NCBI GenBank assembly: GCA_902362925.1
Contig: CABIYL010000006.1
Length of the DNA: 64,000 bases
From: Pseudoflavonifractor sp902362925
Lineage (GTDB): Bacteria; Bacillota; Clostridia; Oscillospirales; Oscillospiraceae
Strand: one strand, 5' to 3'
A program made the position numbers and the translations under genes. Every line of letters begins with the position of its first letter. Position 1 is the stretch's first letter. Positions 40,429 to 49,744 of the stretch are shown piece by piece. The notes beneath the pieces were generated by a model. That model was given only the letters and a program-made list of their open reading frames with translations, ran no database searches and was not told where the DNA came from.

Positions 40429-42276
40429 ATGATTCAGCAAACGGATATTCCCGATATAAAGAGTATAACGGACTATGAAGCTGAGGCGCTTTGCACCCGC
40501 ATTCGTGCCGGTCTGATCGATTCGGTATCCAAAACCGGCGGCCATCTGGCCTCCAATCTGGGGGCAGTGGAGATTACAGTTGCCCTTCACCGGGTGTTCG
40601 ATTTCACCCGGGACCGTCTGGTCTTTGATGTGGGGCACCAGTGCTATACCCATAAAATTCTCACAGGCAGAGCTGACCAGATGTCCAGTCTGCGTACATT
40701 TGGCGGTATGTCGGGCTTTCCCAAGCCAGTGGAGAGTTGCTGTGACGCATTTATCGCCGGTCATGCCTCCAACTCTGTATCCGTCGCCACCGGCATGGCC
40801 AGAGGTCGGACCCTCTTGGGGGAGGACTACTATGTCATCGCCCTTATCGGTGATGGCGCTCTGACAGGCGGCCTGGCCTATGAGGGTCTCTCCGATGCCG
40901 GAAACAGCGGTGAACGGATGCTGGTTATCCTCAATGACAACGGAATGTCTATCACCAAAAATGTGGGCGGTATTGCCGATCATCTGGCCAGACAGCGGCT
41001 GAAACCCCAATATCTGCGGTTCAAAAAGGGATACCGCAAGGTAACCAGTACTGTGCCGGGCGGAAAAACTCTCTACCGGATTACCCACAAAATCAAAAAA
41101 GCCGTCAAGGAGACCCTGCTGCCCTGTTCTTTCTTTGAAGATATGGGGTTCACCTATCTTGGCCCGGTGGATGGCCACGATGTGAAGCGGCTGACCGGTC
41201 TCCTCCGGTATGCCAAGGACATTGAAGGCCCTGTTCTTCTCCACGTAAGGACTGTAAAGGGAAATGGCTATACGCCTGCTGAGCGCAATCCAGACCAATT
41301 TCACGGTGTAGGCCGTTTCTGTGTTCAGACGGGAGAGCCCTTGTCAGCTGGAAGTCCCAATTTTTCTTCTGCATTTGGCTCCGCCTTGTGCGGCCTTGCA
41401 GAGGATGACCGCAGGATCTGCGCCATTACTGCAGCTATGCGGGATGGCTCCGGCCTGGGTGACTTTTCCCGCCGTTTTCCTACGCGCTATTTTGATGTTG
41501 GTATCGCCGAGGGACATGCCACTGCTATGGCTGCCGGAATGGCAAAGCAAGGGCTGGTGCCGGTTTTTGCAGTTTATTCCACCTTCCTTCAGCGTAGCTA
41601 TGATATGCTGATTCATGATGTGGCAATTCAGGGCCTTCACGTGGTCTTTGCAGTGGATCGAGCCGGTTTGGTGGGCGAGGATGGCGAAACCCACCACGGT
41701 GTCCTTGACGTGGCCTTTCTGGATACAGTGCCTGGGATGACAGTCCTCTGTCCGTCCAGCTTTGCTGAGTTAAAAACTATGCTGGCCTATGCTGTAAAAG
41801 ACGTTCGTGGGCCTGTGGCACTGCGCTATCCACGTGGCGGAGAGGGCGCATATACGGCAGATTCCGGCATCGATCCCGCTGTTCTGCTACGGCAGGGAAG
41901 CGACATTACGCTGGTTGGGTACGGCGTGATGATAAACGAAGTAATTCGCTGTGCCGAACTGCTTCAGCAGCATGGAATATCCTCCGAAATTGTGAAGCTG
42001 AATACCATTACACCAATTGATACCCAAGTAATTCAGCGTTCTGTTTCCAAAACAGGCAGTTTGCTTGTGGCGGAAGATGTGATGGAGACCAATTGTGTGG
42101 GCCGCCGGATTGCGGCTGACCTGGCGCTCTCGGGCACAGCGGTACCCAGGATGGCGCTCTGTAACCTTGGGCATTCCTTTGTGACCCATGGTTCCGTGGC
42201 TGAGCTGCGGAAGCTCTGCGGATTGGATGGAGAAAGTCTCTGCCGGAAGGCAATGGAGGTCTGTACACGTGGCTAA
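40429..42276 (+). CDS. dxs: 1-deoxy-D-xylulose-5-phosphate synthase
   Basis: Dxs makes DXP from pyruvate and glyceraldehyde-3-phosphate with thiamine diphosphate, the entry to the MEP isoprenoid pathway. The 615-residue protein has FDVGHQCYTHKILTGR, the ThDP motif GDGALTGGLAYEG..NDN, GPVDGHD, and the C-terminal transketolase part (DVGIAEGHATAMAAGMA, ALRYPRGG). TAGAGG lies 5 bases before ATG 40429. Its coding sequence looks noticeably poorer in GC than its neighbours. It overlaps tlyA by 8 bases. Confidence 0.95.
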   Translation: MIQQTDIPDIKSITDYEAEALCTRIRAGLIDSVSKTGGHLASNLGAVEITVALHRVFDFTRDRLVFDVGHQCYTHKILTGRADQMSSLRTFGGMSGFPKPVESCCDAFIAGHASNSVSVATGMARGRTLLGEDYYVIALIGDGALTGGLAYEGLSDAGNSGERMLVILNDNGMSITKNVGGIADHLARQRLKPQYLRFKKGYRKVTSTVPGGKTLYRITHKIKKAVKETLLPCSFFEDMGFTYLGPVDGHDVKRLTGLLRYAKDIEGPVLLHVRTVKGNGYTPAERNPDQFHGVGRFCVQTGEPLSAGSPNFSSAFGSALCGLAEDDRRICAITAAMRDGSGLGDFSRRFPTRYFDVGIAEGHATAMAAGMAKQGLVPVFAVYSTFLQRSYDMLIHDVAIQGLHVVFAVDRAGLVGEDGETHHGVLDVAFLDTVPGMTVLCPSSFAELKTMLAYAVKDVRGPVALRYPRGGEGAYTADSGIDPAVLLRQGSDITLVGYGVMINEVIRCAELLQQHGISSEIVKLNTITPIDTQVIQRSVSKTGSLLVAEDVMETNCVGRRIAADLALSGTAVPRMALCNLGHSFVTHGSVAELRKLCGLDGESLCRKAMEVCTRG

Positions 42277-43075
42277 AAAGCGATTGGATGTCCTGCTCTG
42301 TGAGCGCGGACTGATGGAGAGCCGTCAAAAGGCGCAGGCCGTCATTATGACCGGACAGGTCTATGTCGGGGGCCAGAAAGTGGATAAGGCCGGGGCTCAG
42401 ACAGAGGAGACCGCCGAAATTGAGGTGCGTGGCAAGACGCTTGCCTATGTCAGCCGTGGCGGCCTGAAGCTGGAGAAGGCCATGCAGTCCTTTCCCATTG
42501 TACTCTCCGGTGCAATCTGCGGCGATATCGGCGCCTCTACCGGCGGCTTTACGGATTGCATGTTGCAAAACGGGGCCGCCAAGGTCTACGCTGTGGATGT
42601 GGGCTATGGACAGCTGGCCTGGAGCCTGCGAAGTGACGAGCGTGTCATCTGCATGGAGCGGACTAACGCCCGGTATCTCACCCATGAGCAGATTCCCGAC
42701 GAGCTGGATTTTGCCAGTATTGATGTCTCTTTCATCTCGCTGCGGCTGATTCTGCCCGCTGTGCGGGGTCTGCTGAAGCCGGATGGACATGTGGTCTGTC
42801 TGGTCAAGCCCCAGTTTGAGGCAGGGAAAGAGAAGGTCGGGAAAAAGGGCGTCGTACGGGACCCGAAGGTCCATCTAGAGGTGCTGGAGCAGTTCCTAAT
42901 CAACGCCAGAGACGCTGACTTTACTGTAAAGGATATGACCTTTTCAGCCGTTCGGGGCCCGGAGGGAAATATCGAATACCTCGGTTTCCTGGCCGCCGGA
43001 GCCTCTGAACACACCTGGGATGGAGATTTGGAGGCTCTGGTGACGGCCTCTCATAACGCCTTAGAGAAGGAATGA
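42269..43075 (+). CDS. tlyA: TlyA family rRNA methyltransferase
   Basis: A 268-residue protein with an N-terminal S4 RNA-binding domain (RLDVLLCERGLMESRQKAQAV in part) and an FtsJ-type methyltransferase domain (GDIGASTGGFTDC, VYAVDVGYGQ, LVKPQFEAGK). TlyA 2'-O-methylates rRNA; the related YqxC of Bacillus is annotated the same way. The start is GTG 42269 with GGAGG 9 bases upstream. The dxs-tlyA-nadK-argR-recN order is the classic Firmicute arrangement. Confidence 0.95.
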   Translation: MAKKRLDVLLCERGLMESRQKAQAVIMTGQVYVGGQKVDKAGAQTEETAEIEVRGKTLAYVSRGGLKLEKAMQSFPIVLSGAICGDIGASTGGFTDCMLQNGAAKVYAVDVGYGQLAWSLRSDERVICMERTNARYLTHEQIPDELDFASIDVSFISLRLILPAVRGLLKPDGHVVCLVKPQFEAGKEKVGKKGVVRDPKVHLEVLEQFLINARDADFTVKDMTFSAVRGPEGNIEYLGFLAAGASEHTWDGDLEALVTASHNALEKE

Positions 43076-43079
43076 GTTT

Positions 43080-43946
43080 ATGAAAGTTGTGCTGAGCCCC
43101 AATCCATACCGGGACAAGGGGCTGCGGGCGGCTCAGGCTGCCGACCGCATCCTGAAGTCCGTCGGTGTGGAGACTGCAATCTGTCTGCCGTTTATGCCGG
43201 AGAAGAACAGCCGGGTGGAACTGCCGAAGAACCTGCACTTTTCCGACATGCAGCATGAGCTGGCGGGTGCAGATGTTCTGATATGCTTTGGCGGCGACGG
43301 CACAATCCTCCATGCCGCAAAGGATGCCAATACCTATAACGTCCCTATTCTGGGCGTCAACCTGGGCAGCGTTGGCTTTATGGCAGAGCTGGAGCAGGGG
43401 GAGCTGCAGCAGCTGACCAAGCTGGCCTCCGGAAAGTTCAGCATTGAATCCAGAATGATGCTGGATGTGAAGGTATTCCATGAGGGAAAGCAGGTCTACG
43501 AGGACATTGCCCTCAATGATGCTGTCATCACAAAGGGGGCAGTGGCCCGGATCATTGACTTCTCCGTATACGGAGATCGGAAGCAGATCTCCGACTTCTC
43601 CGGTGACGGTGTGGTGGTCTGTACTCCCACAGGCTCCACCGCCTATTCCATGTCCGCTGGCGGTCCCATTGTGGAGCCCACGGCAGAAAATTTGATTGTA
43701 ACTCCCATCTGTGCCCATGTGCTTCACTCCCGCAGCATGGTACTCAGCCGTGAGCGGACCGTGGCCATCCGGATGGGACGCCTGGCCAGAAAGACCGCCT
43801 ATCTCTCGGTGGACGGCGGAAAAGCCCATAAGCTCTCCGGCGGCGATGTGGTAGAGGTCAAAAAGTCCAGGGCGCAGACCAGGCTGGTATGCCTCACCGG
43901 CCGCAGCTTTTATGATATTCTCCAACAGAAACTTGGAAACGGGTGA
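43080..43946 (+). CDS. nadK: NAD kinase
   Basis: NadK phosphorylates NAD to NADP. The 288-residue product has the catalytic GGDGTILHAA loop, NLGSVGFMAE, TPTGSTAYSMSAGGP and SVDGG motifs. ATG 43080 follows tlyA by 4 bases. A confident call. Confidence 0.96.
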   Translation: MKVVLSPNPYRDKGLRAAQAADRILKSVGVETAICLPFMPEKNSRVELPKNLHFSDMQHELAGADVLICFGGDGTILHAAKDANTYNVPILGVNLGSVGFMAELEQGELQQLTKLASGKFSIESRMMLDVKVFHEGKQVYEDIALNDAVITKGAVARIIDFSVYGDRKQISDFSGDGVVVCTPTGSTAYSMSAGGPIVEPTAENLIVTPICAHVLHSRSMVLSRERTVAIRMGRLARKTAYLSVDGGKAHKLSGGDVVEVKKSRAQTRLVCLTGRSFYDILQQKLGNG

Positions 43947-43951
43947 AATGC

Positions 43952-44404
43952 ATGAAGAGTAAGCGACAGGAGGAGATCCTCCGCATTATTGAAGAGGTGG
44001 ACGTGGAGACCCAGGACCAGCTCCTGGAGCAGCTCCGTCTCCGGGGCGTCACCTCAACCCAGGCCACCATCTCCCGGGACATCAAGGAGCTCCACCTGAT
44101 CAAGGAGCTGACCGGATACGGCACCTATAAGTACGTAGTGTCTGAGCGAAAGACCTCTCTCAATTTCGCCGGACGTCTGCGCACCATCTTCAAGGAGGGC
44201 GTCACCTCCTTTGATATGGCCCAGAATATTGTGGTGGTCAAGACCATGCCCGGCCTGGCCTCGGCGGCCTGCGCGGCCGTGGATGGCATGGAGATTCCGG
44301 ACCTGGTGGGCAGCCTGGCGGGAGACGATACCGCTCTGCTGATCATGCGCACCAATGAGGCTGCCGCCGAGTTCTGTAACGAGATCCACAAGATGCTGAA
44401 GTAA
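43952..44404 (+). CDS. argR: Arginine repressor ArgR
   Basis: ArgR is the arginine-responsive regulator of arginine genes. The 150-residue protein has the N-terminal winged helix (VTSTQATISRDIKELHLIK) and the C-terminal oligomerisation/arginine-binding domain with GSLAGDDTALLIM. The start is probably ATG 43952; GTG 43943 is also in frame and overlaps the nadK stop. It precedes recN as in B. subtilis (ahrC-recN). Confidence 0.96.
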   Translation: MKSKRQEEILRIIEEVDVETQDQLLEQLRLRGVTSTQATISRDIKELHLIKELTGYGTYKYVVSERKTSLNFAGRLRTIFKEGVTSFDMAQNIVVVKTMPGLASAACAAVDGMEIPDLVGSLAGDDTALLIMRTNEAAAEFCNEIHKMLK

Positions 44405-44421
44405 GTTCCGCCGGATGGACG

Positions 44422-46128
44422 GTGATTGCTGTGCTCTCTCTGCTTCATATTGAAAATATTGCGGTCATTGAATCGGCGGATATCCGCTTTGACGCTGGCT
44501 TCAATGCCCTCACCGGCGAAACCGGCGCGGGAAAATCCATTGTGATCGACGCCATCGGCGCTGTAATCGGCGAACGTACCAGCCGGGATCTCATCCGCAC
44601 CGGCGCAAAATCCGCTCTGGTGGAGGCGGTCTTCACCGACCTTCCCAAGCTCTCCTGGTTTGAAGAGAACGGGGAAGGGCCGGATGAGGACGGCAATCTG
44701 ATTATCCGCCGTGAAATTCATCCGGACGGAAAAAATACCTGCCGTCTGGGCGGACGGTTGCTCACAGTCTCACAGCTGAAGGCCTTGGGCAGTCAGCTGG
44801 TCAATATCCACGGACAGCACGACGGACAGCAGCTGCTGGATGAGCGGTGTCACCTGAGTTATCTGGACTCCTTTGGCGGGACCGGAGAGGCTCTGGCCGA
44901 CTATCAGGCCGCTTACAGCGCGCTGACCGCCATTCGCCGTGAGATGGACGCTCTGCGGATGGACGAGGCGGAGCGTGCCAGGCGGATTGACAGTCTCAAC
45001 TATCAAATCGCGGAGCTGGAGCGGGCTCAGCTCAAGGCAGGGGAGGAGGCCGCACTGACGGAGCGCCGCACCCTGCTGCGCAACGCAGGAAAGCTCATCG
45101 AGGCCGTGGAGCGTGCCTGCTTTGCCCTGTCCGGAGACGAGGACAGGGATGGTGCAGCGTCCCTTTTGGCCACTGCCGAAGACGCTCTGGGACCGGCGGC
45201 CAGCATGAGCACGGAGGCTGCCGGGATTCTGGAGCAGGTGTCCGAGCTGCGCTGTACTGCGGACGATGTGGCGGAGACGCTGCGGGATCTGCGGGAGAGC
45301 TTTGATTTTGAACCTGGTGAACTGGACGAGCTGGAGAGCCGCCTGGACGTCATCTACCGCTTAAAAAAGAAGTACGGCAGCTCCGAGGAGGAAATGCTGG
45401 CTTATCTGGACCAGTGCAAAAAGGAACTGGACGATATTCAGTACGCCGACGACACCATTATTCGCCTGGAGAAGAAATATGTTGCTGCATTGAAGTCTGC
45501 AAAGTGTAAGGCGGAATTGCTTTCCAGTGTGCGCCATACAGCGGCGGAGGCTCTCCAGAAGCGGATTCAGAAGGAACTGGCCCAGCTCGACATGCCCAAG
45601 GTACGGTTCCAGGTGGAATTCGGCGTCAAGGCCTGTGATGAGGGGCTAGACAGCACCGGTATGGACGAGGTACAGTTCCTTATGTCTGCCAATGTGGGCG
45701 AAGCCATGAAGCCCATCCAGAAGATCGCCTCCGGCGGTGAGCTGGCCCGCATCATGCTGGCGCTGAAAAATGTGCTGGCTGAAAATGAAGACGTGACCAC
45801 CCTGGTCTTTGACGAGGTGGACACCGGTGTTTCCGGAAGGGCGGCCCAGAAGGTGGCAGAGAAGATGGCCGACGTCGCCCGCCACAAGCAGGTGCTCTGC
45901 GTCACCCACCTGCCTCAGATTGCCGCCATGGCGGATGTCCATTTCTCTGTCCAGAAGGGTGAGCGAAAGGGAAGGACCTTTACAGAGGTTGCCCGGCTGG
46001 ACCGGGACGCCAGAATGGCGGAACTGGCCCGCCTCACTTCGGGAGATGTCATTACCGCCGCCTCGTTGGCCAGCGCGGGTGAGCTGCTGGACGGCGCCGC
46101 CCGGTACAAGCAGGGCAGGAAGGCGTAG
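44422..46128 (+). CDS. recN: DNA repair protein RecN
   Basis: RecN is an SMC-like ATPase acting in double-strand break repair. The 568-residue protein has the N-terminal Walker A GETGAGKSIVIDAIG, a central coiled coil (about 165-360), the ABC signature ASGGELARIMLALK and Walker B LVFDEVDTGVSG. The start is GTG 44422, with GTG 44431 possible; neither has a perfect ribosome site. It ends the long nusB-to-recN run. Confidence 0.96.
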   Translation: MIAVLSLLHIENIAVIESADIRFDAGFNALTGETGAGKSIVIDAIGAVIGERTSRDLIRTGAKSALVEAVFTDLPKLSWFEENGEGPDEDGNLIIRREIHPDGKNTCRLGGRLLTVSQLKALGSQLVNIHGQHDGQQLLDERCHLSYLDSFGGTGEALADYQAAYSALTAIRREMDALRMDEAERARRIDSLNYQIAELERAQLKAGEEAALTERRTLLRNAGKLIEAVERACFALSGDEDRDGAASLLATAEDALGPAASMSTEAAGILEQVSELRCTADDVAETLRDLRESFDFEPGELDELESRLDVIYRLKKKYGSSEEEMLAYLDQCKKELDDIQYADDTIIRLEKKYVAALKSAKCKAELLSSVRHTAAEALQKRIQKELAQLDMPKVRFQVEFGVKACDEGLDSTGMDEVQFLMSANVGEAMKPIQKIASGGELARIMLALKNVLAENEDVTTLVFDEVDTGVSGRAAQKVAEKMADVARHKQVLCVTHLPQIAAMADVHFSVQKGERKGRTFTEVARLDRDARMAELARLTSGDVITAASLASAGELLDGAARYKQGRKA

Positions 46129-46166
46129 GAAGCCTCTGTGAAATCCTGCTGACTGTCTCTGTGGGG

Positions 46167-46195
46167 TTGACAAGTTGGAAGTGCTGTGGTATAGT
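46167..46195 (+). promoter_or_regulatory. Sigma-A promoter for the tyrS T-box transcript
   Basis: TTGACA (46167-46172), 17 bases, TATAGT (46190-46195). The start point would be near 46202, just before the T-box stem I. Confidence 0.86.
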
Positions 46196-46204
46196 GCAAA
46201 TAAT

Positions 46205-46478
46205 TTCAGATTGCCATCGCGATGATGAGGAGAAGTACCCGGCCTGCCGCCGTTCAGAGAGCCCCCGTTTTGGTGCAAGGGGGAGGGCGGCTCTGGTGAA
46301 ATACACCTCGGAGCAGCCGCCTGAACGCAAAATGCTATTAGGGCTGTGTCGGGTGCGCCCGTTACCGCGCCGGAGTGTGTTGGCACTCCATGAGGCCGTC
46401 TCTGTGAGGAGACGGTGAACCAGAGGTGGTACCGCGTAATACTACGCCCTCTGTCCGCAATGGACAGGGGGCGTTTTT
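46205..46478 (+). promoter_or_regulatory. Tyrosine-specific T-box riboswitch
   Basis: The leader shows stem I elements (GAGAAGTACC, GGTGCAAGGGGGAGGGCGG). The specifier region GGTGAAATACACCTCGGAGC has UAC at 46302-46304 (Tyr). The conserved T-box AGAGGTGGTACCGCG lies at 46422-46436. A terminator hairpin (ACGCCC..CTGTCC with GGACAGGGGGCGT, then TTTTT) ends at 46478. Uncharged tRNA-Tyr should favour read-through into the zinc-ribbon ORF and tyrS. The specifier agrees with the downstream synthetase. Confidence 0.93.
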
Positions 46479-46498
46479 GTATCTGGAGGTCAAATGAT

Positions 46499-46792
46499 AT
46501 GGAACGGGAAGTATGCATCCGCTGCGGCGGTGAAATGGCCCACATTGGCCAGGAACAGCTGCAAATGGGAAAATTCAGCTGGTTTTTGGGCGGGCTGGAC
46601 AATCTTGTCTCGGGTGCTCTGACCGTGGATATCTATTGCTGCCGCCAGTGCAAAAAGCTGGAGTTCTACGCCGTGGAGCCTCCGGAAGCGGAGGCCGAAG
46701 ACAGCATTGCGCAAACCCCATGCCCCTACTGCGGCCAGCTCCATGAGATGGATGACGCCAAGTGTCCACACTGCGGAAAACGACTGTATTGA
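46499..46792 (+). CDS. Small zinc-ribbon protein under the Tyr T-box
   Basis: A 97-residue protein with an N-terminal CIRC pair (about residues 6-9) and CRQC (about 49-52) forming one ribbon, and a C-terminal zinc-ribbon (CPYCGQLHEMDDAKCPHCGK). The middle (GKFSWFLGGLDNLVSGALTVDIYCC) resembles small proteins of unknown function in clostridia. GGAGG lies 9 bases before ATG 46499, just after the T-box terminator, so it is co-regulated with tyrS. Function unknown. Confidence 0.8.
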   Translation: MEREVCIRCGGEMAHIGQEQLQMGKFSWFLGGLDNLVSGALTVDIYCCRQCKKLEFYAVEPPEAEAEDSIAQTPCPYCGQLHEMDDAKCPHCGKRLY

Positions 46793-46816
46793 TATAAAGA
46801 AGAAGGAGAATTGACA

Positions 46817-48043
46817 ATGACCATTTACGACGAACTGAAAGCCCGCGGCCTTGTGGCCCAGGTCACGGATGAAGAGGAGATCAAGGAGCTCATCAACAAC
46901 GGCAAGGCCACCTTCTATATCGGCTTTGACCCCACTGCCGACTCCCTCCACGTGGGCCACTTCATGGCTCTGATGCTGATGCGTCGGCTCCAGAAGGCGG
47001 GCAATCGCCCCATCGCCCTCATCGGCGGTGGTACCGGTATGGTGGGCGACCCCTCCGGCCGTACCGATATGCGCTCCATGATGACCGTGGAGACCATCCA
47101 GCACAACTGCGAGTGCTTCAAGAAGCAGATGAGCAAGTTCATCGACTTCTCCGAGGGCAAGGCCCTGATGCTCAACAACGCTGACTGGCTGATGAAGCTC
47201 AACTACGTGGAGCTGCTGCGTGAAGTGGGCGCCTGCTTCTCCGTGAACAACATGCTGCGGGCCGAGTGCTACAAGCAGCGCATGGAGAAGGGCCTGAGCT
47301 TTCTGGAGTTCAACTACATGATCATGCAGTCCTACGACTTCTACCACATGTTCCAGACCATCGGCTGCAATCTGCAGTGCGGCGGCGATGACCAGTGGTC
47401 CAACATGCTGGGCGGCACCGAGCTCATCCGCCGCAAGCTGGGCAAGGACGCCTACGCCATGACCATCACCCTGCTTCTGACCTCCGAGGGCAAGAAGATG
47501 GGCAAGACCCAGAAGGGCGCCGTCTGGCTGGACCCCGAGAAGACCACTCCCTACGAGTTCTACCAGTACTGGCGCAACATCGGCGACGCCGACGTGCTCA
47601 AGTGCCTGCGTATGCTCACCGACCTGCCTCTGGAGCAGATCGACGAGATGGACAAGTGGGAGGGCGCTCAGCTCAACACCGCCAAGGAGATTCTGGCCTA
47701 CGAGCTGACCAAGCTGGTCCACAGCGAGGAGGAGGCCGTGAAGGCACAGGATGCGGCCCGCGCGCTCTTCTCCCAGGGCGGCGACAAGGCCAACATGCCC
47801 ACCACCACCCTGACCGCCGATGACCTGACCGACGGCGCTGTGGCCGTGCTGGACCTGATGCTCAAGTGCGGTCTGGTTCCCTCCAAGAAGGAAGCCCGCC
47901 GTCTGGTGGAGCAGGGCGGCGTGGAGGCCGATGGTGTAAAGATCACTGACATTACCCGTACCTTTACCGCTGATGAGCTGTCCGGCGAAGGCATCATCCT
48001 GAAGAAGGGCAAGAAGGTATATCACCGCGCTCTGCTTGGCTGA
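46817..48043 (+). CDS. tyrS: Tyrosyl-tRNA synthetase
   Basis: TyrRS charges tRNA-Tyr. The 408-residue class I synthetase has the HIGH-like motif HVGHFMA, GGGTGMVGDPSGR, the tyrosine-site QCGGDDQW, the KMSKS-like KKMGKT, and a C-terminal S4-like RNA-binding domain (KKEARRLVEQGGVEADG). ATG 46817 has AAGGAG 8 bases upstream; TTG 46811 is too close. Controlled by the upstream tyrosine T-box. Confidence 0.97.
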   Translation: MTIYDELKARGLVAQVTDEEEIKELINNGKATFYIGFDPTADSLHVGHFMALMLMRRLQKAGNRPIALIGGGTGMVGDPSGRTDMRSMMTVETIQHNCECFKKQMSKFIDFSEGKALMLNNADWLMKLNYVELLREVGACFSVNNMLRAECYKQRMEKGLSFLEFNYMIMQSYDFYHMFQTIGCNLQCGGDDQWSNMLGGTELIRRKLGKDAYAMTITLLLTSEGKKMGKTQKGAVWLDPEKTTPYEFYQYWRNIGDADVLKCLRMLTDLPLEQIDEMDKWEGAQLNTAKEILAYELTKLVHSEEEAVKAQDAARALFSQGGDKANMPTTTLTADDLTDGAVAVLDLMLKCGLVPSKKEARRLVEQGGVEADGVKITDITRTFTADELSGEGIILKKGKKVYHRALLG

Positions 48044-48045
48044 TA

Positions 48046-48077
48046 AAAACGGGCATCCCGGTTGGGATGCCCGTTTT
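48046..48077 (+). terminator. Rho-independent terminator after tyrS
   Basis: AAAACGGGCATCCC, GGTT loop and the perfect complement ending in TTTT, starting 2 bases after the tyrS stop. Confidence 0.93.
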
Positions 48078-48080
48078 CCA

Positions 48081-48109
48081 TTGCGTCCTTACTTCTGGCA
48101 TGATACAAT
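48081..48109 (+). promoter_or_regulatory. Sigma-A promoter for the AI-2E transporter gene
   Basis: TTGCGT (48081-48086), 17 bases, TACAAT (48104-48109), 28 bases before the gene. Confidence 0.75.
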
Positions 48110-48137
48110 GGATTTACGCGGAAAGGGGAAGTGAACT

Positions 48138-49325
48138 ATGGAGGAAAACTCGCCCAAGAAAAAATGGTATTTCCTGGACAGCCGAGCTGTATCCAATCTT
48201 CTGGTTGTCCTGATCGGTATTTTGTTCTATATGGCACTGGCAAATATCGGTGCACTCCAGTCTAAGGTAGACAGCCTTCTGGGCGTTCTGTCTCCCTTTA
48301 TTGCGGGTTTTGCCATTGCCTATCTGCTCAATACCCCCATGGATTTCTTTGAACGGCGTGTCTTTCACAGCTTTAAACGCAAGCGGGTCCTCTCAGTCCT
48401 GACGGTGTACCTGCTCGCCCTGGTTGTGGTGGTCATCCTGCTCAATCTGATTCTTCCCCAGGTCATTGAGAGCATCTTGGCCCTGGGCAGCAACATGTCC
48501 ACCTATCTGAGCAATCTGAACCTCTTTGTGCAGGACCTGATTGATCACTACCATCTGGAAGGGGAGGGGCTCACCGACCTGGTGACGCTCTATCAGGATC
48601 TACTCAAGCGGGCTGCCACCTGGGCCTCTCAGAAGGTGCCGGAACTGCTCAGCCTGGGTGTCGCAGTTGGCAATGTGCTCATCTCCGCCATTACGGCCCT
48701 TATCTCTTCTGTCTATATGCTGGCGGGGAAGGGCCGGCTGGTACCTCAGCTCAAAAAGATTATCTATGCCGCCGCTCCCACTGCAAAGGTCAATCGCTTC
48801 CTCTCCATCTGCCGCCATGCAAACGGCGTGTTCGTGGGCTTCATCAACGGAAAGATTATTGACAGCGCCATTATCGGTGTGCTGTGCTTTGTGCTCAATC
48901 TGATTTTCCAGATCCCGTTTGCCATGCTGGTGGCGGTTGTGGTGGGCGTGACCAACGTGATTCCCTTCTTCGGCCCCATCATCGGCGCCGTCCCCTGTAT
49001 CATGATTCTCATCATCGTGGACCCGTGGGCTGCACTGCGTTTTGGCGTGCTGGTGATTGCGCTCCAGCAGTTTGACGGCAATATACTGGGACCCAAGATT
49101 CTGGGCGACAGCACCGGCCTGGACGCCATCTGGGTTCTGGTGGCCATTATTGTGGGCGGCGGTCTGTTTGGCTTCCCGGGCATGCTGCTGGGTGTTCCTA
49201 CCTTCGCCGTCATCTATGCGCTGGTGCGGGACTGGACCAACAGCCGCCTCAAGGCCAAGGGCATTGACGGAAACGGAAACCCACTCCATACCGCCGAACA
49301 GGATTCACACGGTATGCAGGAGTAA
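48138..49325 (+). CDS. AI-2E family transporter
   Basis: A 395-residue polytopic membrane protein of the AI-2 exporter (PerM/TqsA/YdbI-like) family. About seven to eight membrane helices, including FIAGFAIAYLLNTP, the conserved NGKIIDSAIIG and the C-terminal NVIPFFGPIIGAVPC and GPKILGDSTGLDAIWVL motifs. Family members have been linked to autoinducer-2 export or ion antiport; the substrate here is unknown. It has its own promoter and a shared terminator with the converging rnpB. Confidence 0.92.
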   Translation: MEENSPKKKWYFLDSRAVSNLLVVLIGILFYMALANIGALQSKVDSLLGVLSPFIAGFAIAYLLNTPMDFFERRVFHSFKRKRVLSVLTVYLLALVVVVILLNLILPQVIESILALGSNMSTYLSNLNLFVQDLIDHYHLEGEGLTDLVTLYQDLLKRAATWASQKVPELLSLGVAVGNVLISAITALISSVYMLAGKGRLVPQLKKIIYAAAPTAKVNRFLSICRHANGVFVGFINGKIIDSAIIGVLCFVLNLIFQIPFAMLVAVVVGVTNVIPFFGPIIGAVPCIMILIIVDPWAALRFGVLVIALQQFDGNILGPKILGDSTGLDAIWVLVAIIVGGGLFGFPGMLLGVPTFAVIYALVRDWTNSRLKAKGIDGNGNPLHTAEQDSHGMQE

Positions 49326-49341
49326 AAGAATCAAATTACAA

Positions 49342-49375
49342 AAAAGCTCCGATTCCATTTGGAATCGGAGCTTTT
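49342..49375. terminator. Bidirectional terminator between the AI-2E gene and rnpB
   Basis: AAAAGCTCCGATTCC, ATTT loop and the perfect complement. On the plus strand it ends in TTTTC; on the minus strand it ends in TTTTTT after rnpB. Confidence 0.93.
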
Positions 49376-49387
49376 CATGCTAAAAAC

Positions 49388-49737
49388 GGCAAGTAAGCCT
49401 GTAAGCCGGGTTCTGTCTTTTAAGACAGCCATCTATCTAGCCGTACCGTTGCCGGTACGATCAAGCCGCCTCCTGAGAACGGCCGGGCCGGCCATATGTT
49501 CTCCCACGGCGTTGCTCCGGATAGAGGTTACAGCGACGAGCAGTTCCCAGTCGTCGGGCGGGCTCTTACCTCCGCCTTTCCACCCTTACCACGCAGAACG
49601 TGGCGGTATATCTCTGTTGCCCTTTTCCTAGGGTCGCCCCCGGCGGGTGTTACCCGTTATCCTTGCCCTGTGGAGCCCGGACTTTCCTCATATCGGGCCT
49701 TTCGGCCTCGATCCGCGGCTGTCCAGCTTACTTGCGC
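49388..49737 (-). ncRNA. rnpB: RNase P RNA (class A-like)
   Basis: RNase P RNA trims the 5' ends of pre-tRNAs. Read on the minus strand, GCAAGTAAGC at the 5' end pairs with GCTTACTTGC at the 3' end to close P1. Conserved blocks are GAGGAAAGTCCGGGCTCC (5' CR-I), a purine-rich middle with CAACAGAGAT and GGGTAAGGGTGGAAAGGCGG-like elements, and ACAGAACCCGGCTTAC near the 3' end. It has a strong promoter and a terminator. No protein-coding frame is needed here. Confidence 0.94.
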
Positions 49738-49744
49738 GGGGTAT

